64,000 nucleotides of DNA. It comes from Gammaproteobacteria bacterium (lineage in GTDB: Bacteria > Pseudomonadota > Gammaproteobacteria > Tenderiales > Tenderiaceae). This document shows positions 61,471 to 64,000 of the stretch, piece by piece. The translations under genes were made by a program, and so were the position numbers. The DNA is taken from the NCBI GenBank assembly GCA_016200485.1, contig JACQEP010000010.1, positions 186,001-250,000 on the forward strand, given 5' to 3'. The notes beneath the pieces were generated by a model. It ran no database searches. It saw only the letters and a list, made by a program, of their open reading frames with translations, and was not told where the DNA came from. Each line of letters begins with the position of its first letter. The stretch's first letter is position 1.

Positions 61471-61620
61471 ATGATCAAACTAGTACTCATTATCAGCGGC
61501 ATGTTTTCAGCTTATGCGATTAGCGACGCCATCCAGGCACTCGCTGCATACCAGGATTTGATCCTGGGGGTGTTGCTGCTGCTGTTGATATCGCCCTGGG
61601 TCACGAAACAGTTTGATTAA
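61471..61620 (+). CDS. small membrane protein
   Basis: 49 residues: M-I-K-L-V-L-I-I-S-G-M-F, then a polar turn (S-D-A-I-Q-A-L-A-A-Y-Q-D) and a second hydrophobic segment (L-I-L-G-V-L-L-L-L-L-L-I) ending T-K-Q-F-D. A good ribosome site (CAGGAG) stands 8 bases before the ATG, and a CRP-type site lies upstream. No family recognised. Its stop codon overlaps that of the convergent gene. Confidence 0.6.
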   Translation: MIKLVLIISGMFSAYAISDAIQALAAYQDLILGVLLLLLISPWVTKQFD

Positions 61621-62123
61621 CCTGCAGGGGCAGGTTTAAAACCCACCCCTACAGCTTTTAATCGCTCACGATCCACGCGGTGCGTACTGGCAAAACCTTC
61701 GACATAACGCCCCGTGGCCGGCAAAAACCGGAACAGCGAAAAATCGCCAAACTCAAACCACAATTCAGCATCAGGGAAGCGCTGGAGATAACAGTCACGA
61801 ACCTCGGAATAACGCCCATCCTCGGGAGCGATCATTTCCACCCGCCCTTGCAGCATCAATCGCGCCAATTGCTGCGGATCTCCGCTACCAGTATCAGGCT
61901 CGCTGATCGCAATTGAAATATCAGGTTCTTCAAGCAGGTTTTGCGTATGCCGCGCCAGCTTGCTTAACAATAACCAGAACTCGCTGAAATCAGCATCCAC
62001 GGCATAGGCCACCCAGGCGACATAAGGCTTGGCATCTTCCATCGTACCGAGCGCTGCCCAGCGTTGATTGCGGATAAGATGAGCTAGCCGACCATCATCG
62101 GCCGGTTTCATGGGTGAGCGCAT
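61617..62123 (-). CDS. pyridoxamine 5'-phosphate oxidase-fold protein (HugZ/HutZ-like)
   Basis: 168 residues. H-L-I-R-N-Q-R-W-A-A-L-G-T-M, then L-L-L-S-K-L-A-R-H-T-Q-N-L-L and D-T-G-S-G-D-P-Q-Q-L-A-R-L-M-L-Q-G are typical of the FMN-binding split-barrel proteins related to haem-use proteins HugZ/HutZ. Flavin or haem binding cannot be decided from sequence. The last ten residues (G-V-G-F-K-P-A-P-A-G) are encoded by a repeat unit. It starts directly at the stop of the upstream gene. Confidence 0.85.
   Translation of the reverse strand: MRSPMKPADDGRLAHLIRNQRWAALGTMEDAKPYVAWVAYAVDADFSEFWLLLSKLARHTQNLLEEPDISIAISEPDTGSGDPQQLARLMLQGRVEMIAPEDGRYSEVRDCYLQRFPDAELWFEFGDFSLFRFLPATGRYVEGFASTHRVDRERLKAVGVGFKPAPAG
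61624..61652. repeat. REP-like palindrome at the 3' end of the HugZ-like gene
   Basis: GCAGGGGCAGGTTT, one base, AAACCCACCCCTAC. It is related to the GTAGGGGCGGGTTT family and is read through as the C-terminal tail of the gene on the minus strand. Confidence 0.8.
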
Positions 62124-62480
62124 TTAGACAAACACATCTATTTGGCTGGCGCGCGCAATATTGAGCTGCGCGGTTTCCTGATATTGGCGCAGGGCCTCAC
62201 TCACGCCGGCCCCATATTCGTTTTGCAATTGCTCGTTGAAGCGGCGCCGTTGCAAAAATTCGCGCCCGGAAATTTCATCGTTAGCATGTGCTGCTTCGCG
62301 TGGCTTGTTGAGAACCTCACCCTCAATGATTTGTTCAACGGGTGCGGTATCGCTACGCGATTCACGACCAACGGGCTTAACGACAGGCGTTTCACGCGCA
62401 GGAACCCCGCGTGGCTCAATACGCCGGGCAGCATTGCCGTCATAATAAACGGCAAGATTGGAGGTCGATGAAATATTCAT
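62124..62480 (-). CDS. conserved-looking hypothetical protein
   Basis: 118 residues, soluble. A disordered, Pro/Arg-rich first half (A-R-R-I-E-P-R-G-V-P-A-R) leads to V-E-Q-I-I-E-G-E-V-L, then F-L-Q-R-R-R-F-N-E-Q-L and a final I-D-V-F-V. Short proteins with this build and an I-D-x-F/Y-ending occur in other gammaproteobacteria, but I know no function. It ends where the HugZ-like gene begins, so they share an operon. Confidence 0.65.
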   Translation of the reverse strand: MNISSTSNLAVYYDGNAARRIEPRGVPARETPVVKPVGRESRSDTAPVEQIIEGEVLNKPREAAHANDEISGREFLQRRRFNEQLQNEYGAGVSEALRQYQETAQLNIARASQIDVFV

Positions 62481-62510
62481 TCGCTGCCCGTTATACCCCG
62501 TTGGTGATTA

Positions 62511-62538
62511 GCAGGGGCGAGTCATGTCTCGCCCCTGC
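62511..62538. repeat. palindrome after yfaZ
   Basis: GCAGGGGCGAG and CTCGCCCCTGC pair around TCATGT. It lies 1 bp past the yfaZ stop on the minus strand and might act as a weak terminator, though a T tract is missing. Confidence 0.7.
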
Positions 62539-62539
62539 A

Positions 62540-63109
62540 TTAAAACTTCATTCTCAGACCCACATGCAGCCCCTTGTCGAGCGTCACAGTCGCGCCGGGA
62601 TCCAAATCTGCCTTGATCTGGCGAAATCCAACGTAAACCGCCGCCTCGGGCAACACTTCATACTGCACCCGGCCGCCAATCTCGGAGAATTGACTGGCAT
62701 CACCAAAAGTGGTGATGTCCGGCGCAAAGTTGCCATAAAACGCGATTCCCAAGCGCCGCTCACTTGGCGGCACCACCAGAACTTCACCGCCCAAGGTCAA
62801 GGCCAGAACATCCTTATTGATGTTATCGAACGATACCCCGTATCCCCTGAATCCGACGCCCAGATGCACACCCGGCGCGCGACTGCCCGCCTCGCCCGAC
62901 ATCATCATTCCGGCACTGGCCATAAGATCATCATTCTCGGTATACAACGCCCCGATATCGAAATCGGTATGGCCATATTTGCTGTGGCTCATCGGCGCGT
63001 AATAGCGAACCTGAGCCGTATCGTTACTCAAACTGATATCCAATTCACCGGCTGTAACAGCCGTACTCGCCGCAACCAGCAGCGCGACCGTGGCAACATG
63101 CAACTTCAT
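62540..63109 (-). CDS. YfaZ family outer membrane protein
   Basis: 189 residues. A signal peptide (1-20, ending V-T-A) is followed by alternating beta-strand sequence and the YfaZ parts L-D-I-S-L-S-N-D-T-A-Q-V and Y-T-E-N-D-D-L-M-A-S-A-G. The protein ends in G-L-R-M-K-F, an outer membrane barrel sorting signal with terminal Phe. Role unknown. Confidence 0.88.
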   Translation of the reverse strand: MKLHVATVALLVAASTAVTAGELDISLSNDTAQVRYYAPMSHSKYGHTDFDIGALYTENDDLMASAGMMMSGEAGSRAPGVHLGVGFRGYGVSFDNINKDVLALTLGGEVLVVPPSERRLGIAFYGNFAPDITTFGDASQFSEIGGRVQYEVLPEAAVYVGFRQIKADLDPGATVTLDKGLHVGLRMKF

Positions 63110-63229
63110 CTCACAACTCCATTCTTGGCTTTAGGTTAAATCGGCCCCAATGGTAACACGGTCATGTCACGCTCAAAATCACAGCAACCCAACTGTCTAA
63201 AATAGACGACAGTTGAAGGGCTTTCCAGG

Positions 63230-63922
63230 TTAGTCGGCTCGAGCCACCACCCAGACATCGATCCGCGCTACCCCCGCGCGGCGTAGCGCCTGAGCTAGAA
63301 CAGCAACTGTGCTACCGGTGGTCATCACATCATCAACCAGGGCGACGTGCCGCGTGTCCAATGCAGGATCCACCTTAAAGGCTCCCTTTAGGTTGCGGTG
63401 CCGAGCCACGGCATCCAGGCCGGATTGAGCGGGGGTATCACGTTCACGGCGGCAGGCCTGGGCCAACAGCGGAACACTCAAAGCCTCTGCCACTGGCCGG
63501 GCCAGCTCCAGGGCCTGGTTGAAGCCGCGCTGGCGCAGGCGTAGTGGATGCAGTGGCACCGGGATAATTGCGTCCGGGCGCGGCCAGACTCCGGCAAGCT
63601 GCTGCGCCAATAAATCACCGAGTAAACGAGCCACATAGAGCTTACGGTTAAATTTGAGCCGCTGGATCAAGTGGTCCACCGGCTCGCGGTAATGAAACAA
63701 GGCCCGCGTGGTCGCGAATGGCGGCGGGTCTTGCTGACAGGCACCACAGGTCCCTGCCACCGGCAATGGCATCGCACAGTGCTGACAGGCCGTTTTCAGA
63801 TAGGGCAGATCGGCCTCGCAGCCCGGACACAAATCGCGCCCCGCTGCCCCCGGCCCATGACATAGCACACAGGTAGGGGGCAATAACCACTCGTGGGTAT
63901 TTTTTAACCACTTGTCAACCAT
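63230..63922 (-). CDS. comF: ComF family phosphoribosyltransferase-like protein
   Basis: 230 residues. An N-terminal zinc finger (C-V-L-C, C-P-G-C, C-Q-H-C, about residues 18-50) and a C-terminal phosphoribosyltransferase domain with V-A-L-V-D-D-V-M-T-T-G-S-T. Needed for DNA uptake in naturally competent bacteria, where it links to PriA and the transformation machinery. With a full type IV pilus set in the window this fits competence, but no other com gene is here. GntX is the E. coli name for a relative. Confidence 0.93.
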   Translation of the reverse strand: MVDKWLKNTHEWLLPPTCVLCHGPGAAGRDLCPGCEADLPYLKTACQHCAMPLPVAGTCGACQQDPPPFATTRALFHYREPVDHLIQRLKFNRKLYVARLLGDLLAQQLAGVWPRPDAIIPVPLHPLRLRQRGFNQALELARPVAEALSVPLLAQACRRERDTPAQSGLDAVARHRNLKGAFKVDPALDTRHVALVDDVMTTGSTVAVLAQALRRAGVARIDVWVVARAD

Positions 63923-64000
63923 TGCTCATCCCTAAAGTTGACAGCGCAGACGCTACCCTTCATAGTCCCGTTTTTAGCGTCACACCACCCTAATTCATTC

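Overview
This looks like a chromosomal window from an uncultured or little-studied gammaproteobacterium. The evidence is the gene content and order. The block murJ-ribF-ileS-lspA-ispH next to minor pilin genes, the block proB-obgE-rpmA-rplU-ispB, and the block pilA-pilB-pilC-pilD-coaE-yacG all follow the order familiar from Pseudomonas and relatives. The genus cannot be named from sequence alone. No phage, plasmid, CRISPR or rRNA genes were seen.

Layout. 1-4381: two MacB-type ABC permeases (the first cut by the window edge), a GAF protein and a diguanylate cyclase. 4496-15206: late cobalamin synthesis and salvage (cobD, cobQ, cobS, cobC, cobT, cobU, and a PduO-type adenosyltransferase). The cobU-T-C-S genes are joined by overlapping codons to a four-gene cassette: a Tat-exported 219-residue protein, a PqqD-like protein, an HprK-related kinase and a nucleotidyltransferase. 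This 'HPr-rel-A' type cassette has no described function and is the best candidate for a new system here. 15203-18844: a very large secreted Asp-box/HAF/DUF11/CFI-box protein. 18951-22637: vanZ-like, mak, ampD, tRNA-Thr, a Fur-family regulator and thiO. 22793-35828: two tandem, diverged minor pilin operons, each with its own pilV, pilW, pilX, pilY1 and pilE. 36321-48994: housekeeping genes ispH, lspA, ileS, ribF, murJ, rpsT, proB, obgE, rpmA, rplU and ispB. 48998-52392: tRNA-Pro, a PP0621-like protein and the pilS-pilR pair. 52660-53206: a BrnT-BrnA toxin-antitoxin pair. 53737-60365: pilA behind a sigma-54 promoter, then pilB, pilC, pilD, coaE, zapD and yacG. 60402-63922: MutT-ThiE fusion, small proteins, YfaZ and ComF.

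How it works together. Most of a type IV pilus system is present: major pilin, assembly ATPase PilB, platform PilC, prepilin peptidase PilD, two priming complexes with two PilY1 adhesins, and the PilS-PilR switch that would drive pilA through sigma-54. The second sigma-54-like promoter lies in front of the HPr-rel-A/cob operon.

A second theme is an unusual load of short inverted-repeat elements (REP/MITE-like). They fill most intergenic gaps, and several have gone into or onto genes. One sits in frame between the start codon and signal peptide of the second pilY1, with an empty site that can be reconstructed exactly. One lies in the leader of the second pilW. One supplies the last codons and stop of ispH. 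Others supply stop codons or C-terminal tails.
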